A DNA stretch of 64,000 nucleotides. It comes from Caenorhabditis elegans. Its lineage: Eukaryota; Nematoda; Chromadorea; Rhabditida; Rhabditidae. The translations under genes and the position numbers were made by a program. The notes beneath the pieces were generated by a model. That model saw nothing but the letters and a program-made list of their open reading frames with translations, ran no database searches and was not told where the DNA came from. This document shows positions 23,233 to 35,101 of the stretch, piece after piece (positions within the stretch are counted from its first letter, which is position 1; each line of letters begins with the position of its first letter). The stretch is taken from NCBI RefSeq assembly GCF_000002985.6, contig NC_003281.10:3410001-3474000 (forward strand), written 5' to 3'.

Positions 23233-23913
23233 CAGTTTGCTACTCCTGGCGTGCGCACGTTTCGCACCGGGCGCGCCGACGGAGCGCGCTAGTAATAATG
23301 TCTCGAACGCCCGGCGCACTCTCCGCGTATTTCTACCGGTACTTTCTATATACTGATCAATATATACACAAACATATCACCATACGTTTCCTATTAATTG
23401 TGTCCCATTTGACAACTGCAACCTCAAGCCAATAAATGTTCCATTTTGAACGATTACACATTCATACTCTTGATTACATAGTTATTAGTATATAAAGTTC
23501 AGAAAAAAGCACGTTTATTTTATTTTCTGGTTCCTGCTTCGTTCTTGCCAGACTCAATTCGCATTCAGTGCGCATACGATGCGCGCCTCGAGCGCGCCCT
23601 TTGCGCTTCAGGTGCGCGCGCCAGACGGACTCCCTTATTATCGCGCGCCAGGCGCAAAACATGCGCGCCCCAGGAGTAGGGCTGTACAACCGGGCGTCCG
23701 GTCGGGGGTAGCTATCCACGACGGCCGACAATTTCCGAGTTTCGCCACTCACTATAAAATTGCTGATTAAGTATAGTGAGTGGCGAAACTCGGAAATTGT
23801 CGGCCCCCGTGGAAACCTACCCCCAAACCGGACGCAGTGCGTCCGGTGGTGTCAAAATCGGACGACCGGACGCCGATTTGTACAGCCCTACCCAGGAGTA
23901 GCGAACTGCCGAG
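23233..23913. mobile_element. GC-rich inverted-repeat element, interrupted by a second element
   Basis: The left end 'cagtttgctactcctgg' (about 23233) is matched by the right end 'ccaggagtagcgaactg' (about 23892-23908). Both arms are rich in gcgcgcc. The right arm is split by the 214-bp element at 23677-23890, so the insertion order is clear. Confidence 0.7.
23677..23890. mobile_element. 214-bp hairpin MITE with 8-bp target-site duplication
   Basis: The termini are tagggctgtaca and tgtacagcccta. The flanks are identical 8-mers cccaggag (23669-23676 and 23891-23898). The centre is a near-perfect inverted repeat (gccgacaatttccgagtttc against its reverse complement) around 'aaattgctgattaag'. 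The 8-bp duplication points to hAT-type mobilisation. Confidence 0.88.
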
Positions 23914-24143
23914 AACTGCCTAGTATCAAATTTTTTTGTTGCAAATTTTTATCTTGGCTCAGTTTTTTTTTTGAAAATCCCCAAACAACACAGACAAAAC
24001 GAATTTTTCAAAATTGTTGGTTCTTGCTGGTTTTCTGAAGACCCAATAACACAAGAATTCGTTAGTCCGCAATTGCCGCGACGCAAAAATACAGACAAGT
24101 GTATTCAGGCGCCTGATTTGAAATTTTCAGTATTCCACGTATG

Positions 24144-24329
24144 CACGTGGTGTCAGAGTGTCTTATTTAGGGTTGATCTACGTAGATCTACAAAAAATGC
24201 GGGAGACGAGACGAAGAGTTCTCAACTGATTTTGCATGGTTAAGAACGTGCTGACGTTACTTTTTTTGGGAAAAAAATTCCCGCTTTTTTTGTAGATCAA
24301 ACCGTAATGGGACAGTCTGACACCACGTG
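24144..24329. mobile_element. Hairpin MITE with 'cacgtggtgtcag' ends (copy 2)
   Basis: It has the same termini and subterminal hairpin as 18210-18398, with a few substitutions. The arms are complementary through 'atctacaaaaaatgcgggag'. Confidence 0.88.
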
Positions 24330-25589
24330 CGCATGAAATACTGCTTAAAAATAATTTTAACTCGTTATTTTCCATAAAATTGAGCTAAAATCAAAAGATC
24401 TCGAGCAAAATCAACATTACCCCTACCTAACTCCGTACAACTCCAAAAAAAAAAACTAAAAACGTGGCAATGGAATGTTTGTTTGTACATACATACACAT
24501 ACATCAAATGTTTCTCCCCTCCCAATGTGTATACCCTTTTGGCGCCCCCCGCATGCCCGCCCACAAAAAAAATGAAACCAGTTCTCCGAGAAAATTGAAA
24601 TTTGTGATTCAAATTTGTCATAAATCGATCAGAACGACCCATAACATGGTGCATCGCGAAAAAATATAAATTTGCGTAATCAATACTTCATATTTGACGC
24701 AAAAAATACATTCTTTGTTCTCAATTTCTTCATGTTCTTGTCAACTAATCAATTATCAATCAGAGAAAAAACTAGTTGTGATAATTAATTAATACCAAAA
24801 GTTCAAACAGTTGCAGTATGTAAAAGCAATTTCTTCAGTTCTATAAATAAAATACAAGGAAAATAAAGGGACAGAAAAAGGGCAATGATTAGTGGGAAAT
24901 TAACGATTATAAATCTTTTATCATGTGTAGACAAATTAGTTGTCACCGAGACGGGAAAAAAACGATTTTAATTGAACTTTTGAAAATTCGGAGAAATTGG
25001 AAATTTTTTGCGCATTTGCTCGTCAAATATGGTGGATCCTAGATTTCTAGTATGTGAGATCTTGGCGCTGCGCTCGGCGCAATCGTTTTTGGTGGCGATG
25101 GGTTCGAAGTTCGAAGTTCGAAACCACCACTGAACATGCTAACTTGCTTCTGACCGATTTGCGCGTTAAATCTGTTAGAAACTATGAAACTAGAATGTTT
25201 CGAGGACGTTGAGACATCGAAAATGTTCTTATCAATATGATATCAATTATCCTTTTCTCATTTTTCCATGTGTTCTGATTTCATCTTTGACACGTTTCTG
25301 TACAAATAAGGAAATAACTCAAATGGTTCAATCATCAGAAATCACAGAAATCACCGAGGTATTGTCTAATCAGAAACAACAAAAAGAAACCCCATTCTCG
25401 ATCAATTATCACCTGTTATCAATTGTCTTCTCAGTTTTCTTATCATATCAGTTAGTGGAGGAAGAAAAATGAAAAAGAAAAAGGAAACCCCTTAGACAGC
25501 GGGGGATATGGGCGCGGTTATTCTAGATAATTACGGGGGTAATGTGTTCGAACAAAAAAGTTGCAAATATGGTGCATCGGTGTGTGGTG

Positions 25590-25665
25590 TTTAAGTCTAA
25601 GCCTAAGCTGAAGCCAAAGCCTAAGCCTAAACCTAAGTCCAACACGAAGCCTAAGCCTAATTGTA
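25590..25665 (+). repeat. Degenerate interstitial telomere repeat (AAGCCT)n
   Basis: Hexamers of the C. elegans telomere unit (TTAGGC, here as its complement GCCTAA) with variants such as gctgaa and gtccaa. About a dozen units. It is open in one frame as Lys-Pro repeats, which is not evidence for a gene. Confidence 0.85.
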
Positions 25666-25882
25666 AGAACTTTGAAACTTGGTATGAAATTTCCGGGGAG
25701 CCAAAAGAAAAGAGAAGGAGCAAAAAGTGGTGTTTCTCGGAGAAAAGAATGGGGGTACATGGGGGGTCAAAATGGAAATAAATATAAACGGAATCACAAA
25801 CAGATGCTCCACCATCTTCCACGAAAATGTGTAGAGATCATGGGACAACGAGAGGGTTCAGAGAAATAAGAGAGACCCGAGA

Positions 25883-25893
25883 GGGGGGGGGGG
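25883..25893 (+). repeat. 11-G homopolymer tract
   Basis: Eleven consecutive G after 'gacccgaga', in intergenic DNA. Confidence 0.95.
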
Positions 25894-26096
25894 TGAATTC
25901 TTGAATGCTATGGTCATGGATAGGGAGGGCCATGAATTTTAAAAATGAAAAATTGAGGCAAGGTCAGGGTGGTCAAGATCATAAAACAGGTGGTCTGAAG
26001 TGAAAAAATTCCAATTTTTTTTTCGATTTTCCAAATTTACAGAAAGTTTGTAAGATTTTGTCCCAAAAAATGTTTTCCTGCCTACAAGACCTAGTT

Positions 26097-26480
26097 AAAT
26101 ACGTGCAGGCAGGCAACGCTTAAAAAATGCCTGCCTGCCATGGTTGTGCAAACGCGCTCCAATGCGAATTTTAACAAAGTCGCCACCACATCTGGCAGGA
26201 TTCATGGTCGGGGTCAAAGAATTTTATGCATGTTTTATATAAACTGCATACTAAAAAACTATAAAAACTCCTCTCCACATGTTATGAGAACTTCAAACAT
26301 CCTACGCGTGACTTCCTCTCTGAGGCAAGCAACGCCTGCCTGCCTACCTTAGTGGCGGCCTCAAAAAGTTTCTGCCTACCTACAACGCAACCTACGCCTA
26401 CCTACCTTTGTGGTGACCTTGCAAAAAATGGTGCATCGACACAAGACAACCTACGCCTGCCTGCGCATGCCTAAGCGCAA
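26097..26480. repeat. Dispersed 'gcctgcctacc' short repeat cluster
   Basis: Many copies of gcctgcctgcc/ctacctacc and complements such as ggcaggcaacgc. The same vocabulary recurs at 28255-28330, 28720-28960, 29485-29720, 30255-30300 and, as 'gtaggcgggcgtaggcgg', at 33245-33655. Confidence 0.75.
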
Positions 26481-28467
26481 TTTTACGCTAAAATGCAGAA
26501 ATTGCAACTCGATGCACCATAATCAAAATCATTTTTCTTTCGTGAGATTCACATGATCATCTTCTCTGTTTTTGTTTTCTGTTCTATTCTTACTAATGAG
26601 ATCAACATTCCAAACATTTGAGAAAGTGGAAGAAATAGAGAGAGAGAAAGAATTGTCTCTTTTTGGTAGGATGGGGCTTTCGTGATAGGCAAGTTTGTAG
26701 GCGACCGTGCCTACAAACCTGAACAGTGCCTGTAGGTTGCGCGAGGAAGTGTTTATGAGCATGGTTAAAAACATTGAGAAAAGTACGCATAGTGCGTAAA
26801 GTACTCGGAAAATGATCATCATTGTAAATTTAACTGCAAAAACGCCGAAAAACAGTTTCAAAAAATTGTGTAGGTTTGCGTAGGCGTGACGTAGGCGCGG
26901 AACTAAGGAAAAAATCAAAACAATAAGTATCAGAGTCAATTTCGAAAAAATTGCGCGTAAAAAAGTCGATGCACCATGTTGGAGATTTTAAAAATTTATA
27001 TTTTTACTCAGAAAAAGAAAAACTATTTGTACTCCTCTCGGACAATTATGACGATATTCAAAAAGTCGATGCACCATGTTATACTTTTTTTATTTTTTTA
27101 AATTTCGACTTGCAAATTACTTTTTAACAAAACAAAAGTTTCTGGGCTCCTCTCGGACATGACCATAACCAAAATTAAGATTCTACGCAAAGGCAGGTAG
27201 TCAAGGACGTGCCTGCCTTGCCTAAAATAGACAAAAATGGAAACATTTCTGTTTTGTGGTAACTAGCAGCAGCATCAGCGGGAAACCCTCCCCACTCCGC
27301 CTATACTCAAAAATCCCATTTTCCATGCCATTTGGGAATTCTTCTTCTTCTCTTCTCTTTTTTTTTGGTGAAAAAAGATGAAACTGAGAATGGGAACACG
27401 TCATCGACAATTGATGGACATGGATTAGATGGGTGGAAAAGTAGCGAAGTGAAGGGGGGGCAATGGGAATATTGTTGAGAGAGTTCTCATGGGAATACTC
27501 TTTTGGTCAAACAAAGTTAGAGCAGAGGAAGTAGAGATGTATAACTATATGATAATCAAAAATCAACAAACCTTGTGCATTTTGTCGCAAGATATGGTAT
27601 TTGCGTACTTTTGGGGCTACCGTACTGCACGAAAGTCAAAAAAGTTCTGATTTTCGCCGATTTTCACTACAAAATCCGAATTCCTCACTATTTTTTACCC
27701 CTGTCCATTGATTTTCATAGATCGGATTCTAAAACCGCTAAGTTGTGCATTTTGTCGTAAGATGTGGTGTTTGCGTACTATTGAGGCTACCTGCGAAAAT
27801 CAAATTATGAGCTAGTGTTTCAGAAAAAATGTTTCAAGGGTAAAAAATTGCGGAGAATTCGAATTTGATAATAATTAGCAAAAAATTCCAGTTTTGAAGA
27901 GTGAATTTTTAGATTTTTTTGTTCCTAGTTTCACAATTTCCTATTTTTTTTGATATTATACAACAAATTGGCAAATAGATTTCATCTTTAACCTCCACAC
28001 TTTGAACTTGACACTAATCGTTTATCAAATCATTTTGGTAGACACGAAGAACATGTGTCAGGAGACGAATGTTTGGAAGATGGGCATATTTTGAAAACAT
28101 TTTTAAAATTTTTTTTTGTGTGGGAAAGTTTCATTGAATCAGGGCAGATGGCAGGCACACGCACTTTTGTTTATGGGTCTCGCCACGATTGTTTTAACAG
28201 GTAGACATGTGTGCCTACAAGCTACAATATACATGCAAAAGCAAAGACAATAAGCGGTAGGTAGGTTAGCATTAGGCATAACTAGGGCAGGTATAAAGTA
28301 GGCAGGCGCTCGGCAGGTAGGCATAAAGTAGGCACATAAAATGAACATAAACACATAATAAAACTGCGGTGGAAAATGATCCATATCGAATAATTCTTCT
28401 TCGATTGCTTCCTTCATTTAGCTGAGAGGGGGTATTCTTTCTCTGTCTTTCTTATCATATTATCACT

Positions 28468-29104
28468 TTGATTTCTCTGTTCTTCCCCTTTCTATCTCTC
28501 TTTCAAATCCATTTCCAATCGTTTACGATCATAATTATTGACTTGCGAAGCCAAGAGGAGGCTGTAACAAAAGTTGGAAGGGCGGATTCATCGATGATCG
28601 ACGACAGCAATTTGGAACTGGAATGGGAACTATTTGAATCGGGTGATGATGATATGATGGGGAATACGTATAGTTAGAGGAACATGTATGGGTATTGTTG
28701 CGTACATGCATACCTTATGATTGCCTACATGCCTACATGAAGGGCCTATCTCAAGTCTGCCGACATCCCTAACATCAACTGGCTGCATATATGCTTATCT
28801 GAAGCCGGCCTGCCTACCTGTTCGCCTGCCTATCTTGAGCCTGTTTGTCTATTTCTTACTGATCTTAAACCTACCTACCTCCCAGCTTGCCGATCCATCA
28901 CATCGAAGCTGCTTGTTAGCTCGCCTGCCTGCCCACCTGCCTGCCTACCTCCTGCTCGTGCTTTGCTGTATTTTATCTATCAGAATTGAATAGCAAATAA
29001 ATCACAAAAGTTCCAATTTCTCGATTTATTTCAGTTCGAAGTCATAATAAACACAATGGATACATAATTAATATTTTCCGCTTAAAACAAAAACTCCGAT
29101 TGCT
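28468..29104 (+). other. Unassigned region; possible acidic terminal exon, then GCCTGCC repeats
   Basis: A + strand open stretch to 28677 ends in an acidic segment (DDSNLELEWELFESGDDD) and a TAG. It has coding-like composition but no convincing partner exon. It is followed by 'gcctgcctacc' repeats and an AATAAA near 28996 that faces the 3' end of the TRPC gene. I leave the function open. Confidence 0.3.
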
Positions 29105-32100
29105 TCAGACACCGAGGAATGTGACGTCGCGAGCTCTCGGAATGCTAGCAGATAATTCCGAAGACATAACCTGTTTAGAAGATGGAACTGGAGAATCGAT
29201 TCCAGTTCTAGCTAGAACCGGGTTGTTTTGAGGTTTGTCATCCTTCGGAGCCACTTTAGTTCCTGCATCAGCTGCAGCAGCTGGACCCGGTGTCTTACTC
29301 TTAGGCACATAATACTGGACAGTGGTGTATTCCTTGTATCCTTCAGCTTCCATGGTTCGAGATGACCTCATTTTGAATCCTTCGAAAGTGTTGTCCATAA
29401 GGAAGGAATGGGCTCCGGTTGTGAGGAATGTCACTCGAGGCGGTTGTTTTTCCTCTCTCTGAAAATTCCATAAATTATATGGAAATGCATGCCTGCCTGC
29501 CTACGCCTGCCTTATGTCTACACAAGTACCAACTGAGTTAGATACGGTCGTCGGTAGACGTTTTCAGACTACAATCGGAAATAGGCGGTAGGCAGGCACG
29601 TAGGCAGGTACGCAGAGTTGAGGGGGGCACGTAGACTTTGAGGCATACTTGTATAAGTCACGTAAATAGGCAGCCAAACTTAAGGTAGGCACAGGCAGGC
29701 ATGTTTGAGGTGCCTGCCTGACTTTAAGGCCCACCCCTCTAGTACCCAGGCCTGCATGAAAAGCTCAACAAACCCAAAAATGTTATTCCTAAACCAGCCG
29801 TGGACCGCACCTCCGGCGCGGCCCCCGACTTCTGGGGCTGAAAACTAACTTTTCTGAAACTACCGTAACCCTACAGTATTCCTACCGTACCACTATTGTA
29901 CCACTACAGTACCCCGACTATATCCCTACACTAACCCCAACTCACTATCCCCACAGAAGCCAAAACTTCACAGACTACAAAGACTACATAGACTACAAAC
30001 TATGGACACACAGAATAAGCGCTTTATATATAGTAAATGAAATGGTTTCGAAATTTTCAAAGGCTGGTGCAAATGCGCGTAAACTTCTTTCCAGACCTAC
30101 AGTATACCGCATGCCTGCCTACGCCTAGCCAAGCTTACATGAAATTCGGATCTCCAAATCGACTTGTACTTGCACTCCTTGGAAGCAACGAATCGAGCGA
30201 AAACCACCATCAGAAGTTGCTGAAAATACACAAAATTTTATGTGTCAGCTCATTGTACAAATAGGCAGCAGGCAGGTTCGTAGGTAGGCGTGCCTGCCTA
30301 CAACTCAAGCTTCAGACTCACCATGTACTGCTCATCTGCTGCCTGATCCTCAACATCATCATTTGCCGGCTTCTCGCCCCACGCCGGTGAAGCATAGTAT
30401 CTCTTGAGCTGAAAGCAGAGGTTTTTGAAAAATTCCAATTCGAATTCAACGTACCAAATTCCGATGCACAAAATGAGCAACTACAAGAATCAAATTAAGC
30501 GGTGGCGGAGCCGCCATTTCCCACGAGAGAAACTCGGAATAAATAGCTGCTCGTGTGAATTTGAACTCCATTTCCTCATTATCCAACACCTCATCAGCTC
30601 CTTTCACAAGTATCGATGTCATCAAATTGAGTACTGTAATTATCAGAATTCCGTGATAAACAGCAGCGAGAATTTCGAAAGTTGACGAGTTCAAAGTATG
30701 TTTCACAGGATCCATGTTTGGACCAGTGTTTCCAACAACTGTAGTGAATGTTGAGGGTCCCAAGTAACCGAAAATTGACCAGAACAGGTTTTTAGAGGAT
30801 GTTCCAATTCTGAAAATATATATGTTGTCTCAGATAAAATATAGAAAAAAAGAACTGACGTTTCATAAGAATCCGTGGTCTTTGTATAATCCTGATCTCC
30901 TATTTTCATGGTACTTCGATTCAAGTATGGGTCGACGATAATATTCAATCCAACAGAAAACGAAACGATGATTGCGACCATGATGAGTATGTATGTGTAC
31001 GTCTTCCCAACACATTTTCCGACAGATATCTGGAAAAATTAAGTTTACTGTAGGACTACTGTAGTGGTACTGTAGGATTACTGTGATATTACTGTGGAAC
31101 GAGTGTAGGATTACTTTAGGATTACTGTAGGACTATTGTAAGATTATTGTAGTAGCACTGTAGGATTATTTTAATTTGGGAACAACTTAGTATTAGACAT
31201 ATGAATGAGTAGTGTAGGAGGACTGTAGGACTACTGTATAACCACTGTATACTTGCTGTAATGGCACTGTAGGACTACTAGGATTACTGTGTTGGGCACT
31301 GTAGTAGTATTGTAGGGATACTGTAGCGGTACGATGACTTGAAAATATTCAGTTTCCCGCTGCCAAAGCACACACAATAGACAGTAGGTAAGTATCTGGG
31401 CAGGCTGTCTGCCTATGTAGCTCAAGAGACTTTTTTTGTTTTTGCGGTCAAAACATCGAATTCTACGCGCAAACTCCACTTACAACAGATCCACCGATTG
31501 ATTTCATCATCTGAGCATAGTAAAAACATTTTAAAATACTCAGCACACAGGCGATCGCAAGACATATCTCATGGAGAAGTGAGAATTCGAAAGATGGCTG
31601 AAAATTTCAACTAATTAATTATTCAAAAGATTTCAGCCGAACCCAGTGCATTCTGTCAACGGAACTCGGATCGAAAGCTTCTCGTTTTCCCCATTTTCCA
31701 GTAAAAAATATCAGTGAAAACAAGAAAATAAAGATCAAAGCCGCATCGAACCATCTCCACCAGAAGGCAAAAAATCCATCTCGTCCGACTCTATAGAATA
31801 GAATTCCCTTCTCCAGAGCTAATCCCATCACATAGGCGTACATGAAGATTTCGAGTGCTTGTACAGTTACTTCAACTGAAAAAATTTCAATTTCACAAAA
31901 AATGTTGTAAGCTTAAGCCCGATCTTAAGCCGAAGCCTAAGGTGAAACCTTAAGCCTAAGCCTACGCCTAACCCTAAGCCTAAGCTTAAACCTAAACCTA
32001 AACCTAAGCTTTTAACTATGAAAATTCAAAATCCACTTACTACTATCAGTCCATGCAAAGTAGAAACCGATTGTTGGACGGAGAATTGCGGCGATGAGGA

Positions 32101-34190
32101 AGACCAAGTACATTGTGATGTGAGCAATGAATCGAGCAAGTGGAACGCACATTGTTGTACCCTTTGTTGGCATAAATGCATGAAGCATCACAAGGAATGG
32201 CATCAGGATACAGGCTCGCAGAAAACGCCAAGCATCTCGTTTTGGCTTGATTCCATAGTTGTACCAGTCTGAAAAGTGTATGAGGTCAGCTATAAGGCCA
32301 TTAGAAAGTCTATGGTAGGTAGGCACGATTACGCCTCATCATCGCCTACGGCTCGCCTCAGGACTTCACCCTCAAAAACAGTTACCTGATCTGAAGACAG
32401 ACTTAATAGTTGTCTGTGAATTGGTGGAGCACGTGAATTGTCTCATTTGAGAATCCATAGCCATTTGAAGACGCGGTGATGAGATTTCAGTCATTCTTTC
32501 CGGGCAGTAGTTTCTCTGAAATTCAATTTAAATTCTCCCAATATCTAAAATTTAACACAAATTCTTACATTAGCAACCATCATATTGAACTCGTCGACTC
32601 TCCATGCTTGATCTGAAATTCTGCACAAAAACCGTTGCACATTCATCTCGAGGTCTCGATAGGTTTCCACGTATTCCAGCTGATCATCGCTCGCCAATTG
32701 TTGAAGGTCTCGGGCGACAGCACACGTGGCAGCGAACACGTCATCAGTTGCCAGCCACAGGTAGGCTTCAGAGGACAGTGCACGCATGACGTCGACGAGG
32801 CGAGTTGATGAGTGGGTTGTTACGGTTTCCCGTTTGCAGGTTTTGCATTCACCTGCAACACTTTACCATTTTTGCGCGTAGAATATGGTGCATTCGGTCC
32901 TACCGACGCATGTTCGCTCTTTTGCAATGTTTGCGCGTCAAATATGATGTTTGAACTCACAAGTAATGAAATGTGGTATCTGAATACAATGTCCTCTAGT
33001 TATAAGACACTGAACAATCGAAAAATTATTCAAAATGCATGCCAGCATCAGTGGAGTCATATGTGGTGGAAAATGTGGAGAATTAGCAGATCCTGAAATT
33101 AGTGTGATGCAAATGCGCTTTAATACAAACTTCCTCACACTTACCACTTCTTTCAAGGTATGGTGCATCGACGAAAAGTACGAGAACAAACTCGACTAGT
33201 GGACGACTTCCGACGGCAATCGATAATAGAAGAGCTTCCTGTAATTCAAAAGGGCGTTACAGGACGTAGGCAAGCGTATGTGTTGTAGGCGGGTGCAGGC
33301 TATCATAGGTGGATGTAGGCAAAGTAGGCGGTCGTAGGCGGTCATAAGCGAGTGTAGGCGGGCGTTAGCAAACCTTACCTGGTCTTGAGAGGTCTTTCAG
33401 GGGTGTAGGCCGGCGTACGCGGACGTAGGCGGATGTAGGCGAGTGTATGCGTTGTAGGCGGGTGCAGGCGTTCGTAGGTGGATATAGGCAAAGTAGGCGG
33501 GCGTAGGTATGCGTAGGCGGACGTACGCTTTCGTCGGTGGATAGCCAGCCTTACCGGGCCTTTAGGCCTTTAGGCGTTGGCTGCCGTATGCGGGCCGTTA
33601 TCGGGCCATTAGAGGGTCTTTAGGGTGTAGGCGGTAGGTGGGCCGGCTTAGGCCGGCCTTTAGCGGTCTTTCAGGCGTTGACGAACTTTAAGAGATTCTT
33701 CAGAAGATGTATCCATTAGAAGACTTTGAAGAGAAGAAAGGCGACCATCGTCCGGGCCATGTGGAAGCAAAATGCCCAAAAAAGATCGTACTTCAGAGTA
33801 TAATTTGCTTTTCACAGCCTTATAGAAGTAGGCCATGGCTTGCAGAACCTGAAATTTATCTATTTGTCCTGTAAAATCTGATAAAGTCCTGCGTACAACT
33901 TGATCATTTTCATGCCATTTCTGATGACCATCGTATCCTTCATTATTGTCTGCGTCTACACCTCTATATTTTCCAAGATACTCTTTTATTGCGCTGAAAA
34001 AATGTAAATTTGTTGATGAAAACTTGGGTCCTGACACGAGCGAAACATCTCGTCTACAGTACCCGATGGTTGGCGCCGTGGAAGAGGTTTCGCACGGCCA
34101 TTCTCCCATTTCCAAGGATCCTTGCAAGGCGATTGAAAGCACTCACCTTAATTTTAGCCTCGTAGATTCCTTCTTTTCCTTTCCCACCAT
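29105..34190 (-). CDS. TRPC-type transient receptor potential cation channel
   Basis: Fifteen exons join in frame: 34147-34190, 33900-33993, 33687-33848, 33145-33238, 32961-33092, 32569-32852, 32386-32515, 32041-32268, 31643-31875, 31484-31597, 31029-31197-side end 30860, 30455-30809, 30322-30408, 30139-30219, 29105-29458 (exon 11 spans 30860-31029). The product is 853 residues. TRPC features in order: N-terminal ankyrin-like repeats (EALLLSIAVGSRPLVEFVL; TPLMLACILNNFSIVQCL), the cysteine cluster CECKTC, the linker region with AYLWLATDD, transmembrane helices from about residue 315, the pore entry NLFWSIFGYLG, and a TRP-box-like segment (MEFKFTRAAIYS) in place of the usual EWKFAR. The pore-helix end (LNLMTSILVKG) departs from the usual LLIAM. 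C. elegans has three TRPC genes on chromosome III (trp-1, trp-2, trp-3/spe-41); I cannot tell which this is, although trp-2 or trp-3 seems likeliest. Introns 2 and 9 are only 51 and 45 bp. Confidence 0.92.
29794..30036 (-). mobile_element. Short Helitron-like non-autonomous element (in a TRPC intron)
   Basis: Read on the minus strand it begins ttactatatataaagcgc, passes through 'tactgtag'-type units, and ends in a GC hairpin (ggccgcgccggaggtgcgg) followed by ggctggttt. The element at 34806-37123 has the same start, the same internal units and the same terminal hairpin. Assignment to Helitrons (no terminal inverted repeats, 3' hairpin, CTGG end) is tentative. Confidence 0.5.
31050..31330. repeat. 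'tactgtaggatt' repeat cluster in a TRPC intron
   Basis: About twenty imperfect copies of a 9-12 bp 'actgtagga' unit fill the intron between exons 11 and 10 of the channel gene. It is the same vocabulary as the satellite at 35102-35895. Confidence 0.8.
31914..32012 (+). repeat. Degenerate interstitial telomere repeat in a TRPC intron
   Basis: About fifteen AAGCCT/AACCTA-type hexamers (complement of TTAGGC) directly before the acceptor-side boundary of the exon 32041-32268. Confidence 0.88.
33245..33655 (+). repeat. 'gtaggcgggcgtaggcgg' degenerate tandem repeat
   Basis: About forty imperfect copies of a 5-10 bp 'gtaggcg' phrase fill the intron between TRPC exons 3 and 4. No coding content. 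Confidence 0.8.
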
Positions 34191-34805
34191 TTTTGGAAAA
34201 CGAAAACCTTGAAATAAATATATTGATTTTTTTTCACTCCGACATTTTTTTCCACGTATCCCTCCCCCCTCAATCCAGAATATAGCGGCGGTAGAAAAAA
34301 GTTCACGCCAATTCAAAAATTAAAATGTTTCGTTTTTTATTGGAACACGGGAAACTTTTTTTTTAGTTTATCTTTTATATTTTTCAAAATCTAGATGAAC
34401 GCAAACGCGCTCCACCGTACAAACCGAAAATTGCCCAGTCAGGAGATTTTCAATCAAACTACTATTCAGTACTAGAAAAAAGAGAGCATTTTCTTGGGCT
34501 CTATAGCAGTGACGCGCACAGTAACATGATCAAATTCTCCAGTCTCTTCAGTCTCAGTCATCTTCTGCGTCTCGATGGCCACATATGGTGCAGGTGTACG
34601 AAATCGCTGAATAAAATAAGATACTTAGAATGAACCGTTCAAGCCAAGAAGAATGCCGCCCCAAAGATCGCTCAATACCAGCAGATCATCGAGACCCTTG
34701 GATCCAGTTAAATCCATGAAAAATCTGGTTTGTTTGAGATAATAAAATTGTTTACAATCCAATCCAAAAAATTATTAAGAAACTTTATTTTATTGCCATA
34801 ATCAA
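34191..34805. other. 5' flank of the TRPC gene
   Basis: This should hold the channel's promoter, but I see no recognisable element. A 'gcaaacgcgctccaccg' repeat fragment is near 34393 and a 'cagaatatagcggcgg' fragment near 34275. Confidence 0.4.
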
Positions 34806-35101
34806 TTTACTATATATAAAGCGCGTGTCGTTCTGTCCCTATGTAGTTTGATCTTTGATCTTTGGTCTTTGAACTCTGTAGTTTGTAGTCTCAATCACAC
34901 AAGAGGGGTCACATAGGCCCCGCCCCTTTTGTGACGTCATCACAAATTGGCGGGAATTCAAATTTTCTGAGAAAATATTTTGGCGGGAATTCAAAATTTT
35001 AAATTTTGAAAACATTTTGGCGGGAATTCAAAATTTAATTTTTTGAAACCATTTTGGCGGGAATTCAAAATTTAATTTAAATGTGTCATATCAATTTAAA
35101 A

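Larger units (their letters stand above)
21377..28467. other. Repeat-dense intergenic region, no confident gene
   Basis: Seven kilobases without a gene I can support. It contains copies of several short repeat families (listed separately), a nested pair of elements at 23233-23913, degenerate telomere-type repeats, 'gcctgcctacc' clusters, and an 11-G tract. Two weak coding candidates were considered and not called: MVQSSEITEITE at about 25323, followed by a donor, and a minus-strand start at 28417 (MKEAIEEELFDMDH) after a ctctcag acceptor. Confidence 0.5.

Noticed and set aside
23474..24038. Three overlapping open frames in GC-rich sequence
   Set aside because: They lie within nested inverted-repeat elements and have no splice context or homology I recognise.
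25518..25822. Open frames with Lys-Pro or Leu-Arg repeats
   Set aside because: They come from the telomere-type hexamer repeat read in different frames.
28468..28677. Acidic C-terminal-like exon on the + strand
   Set aside because: Coding-like, but no upstream exon joins in frame at a good acceptor; listed only as unassigned sequence.
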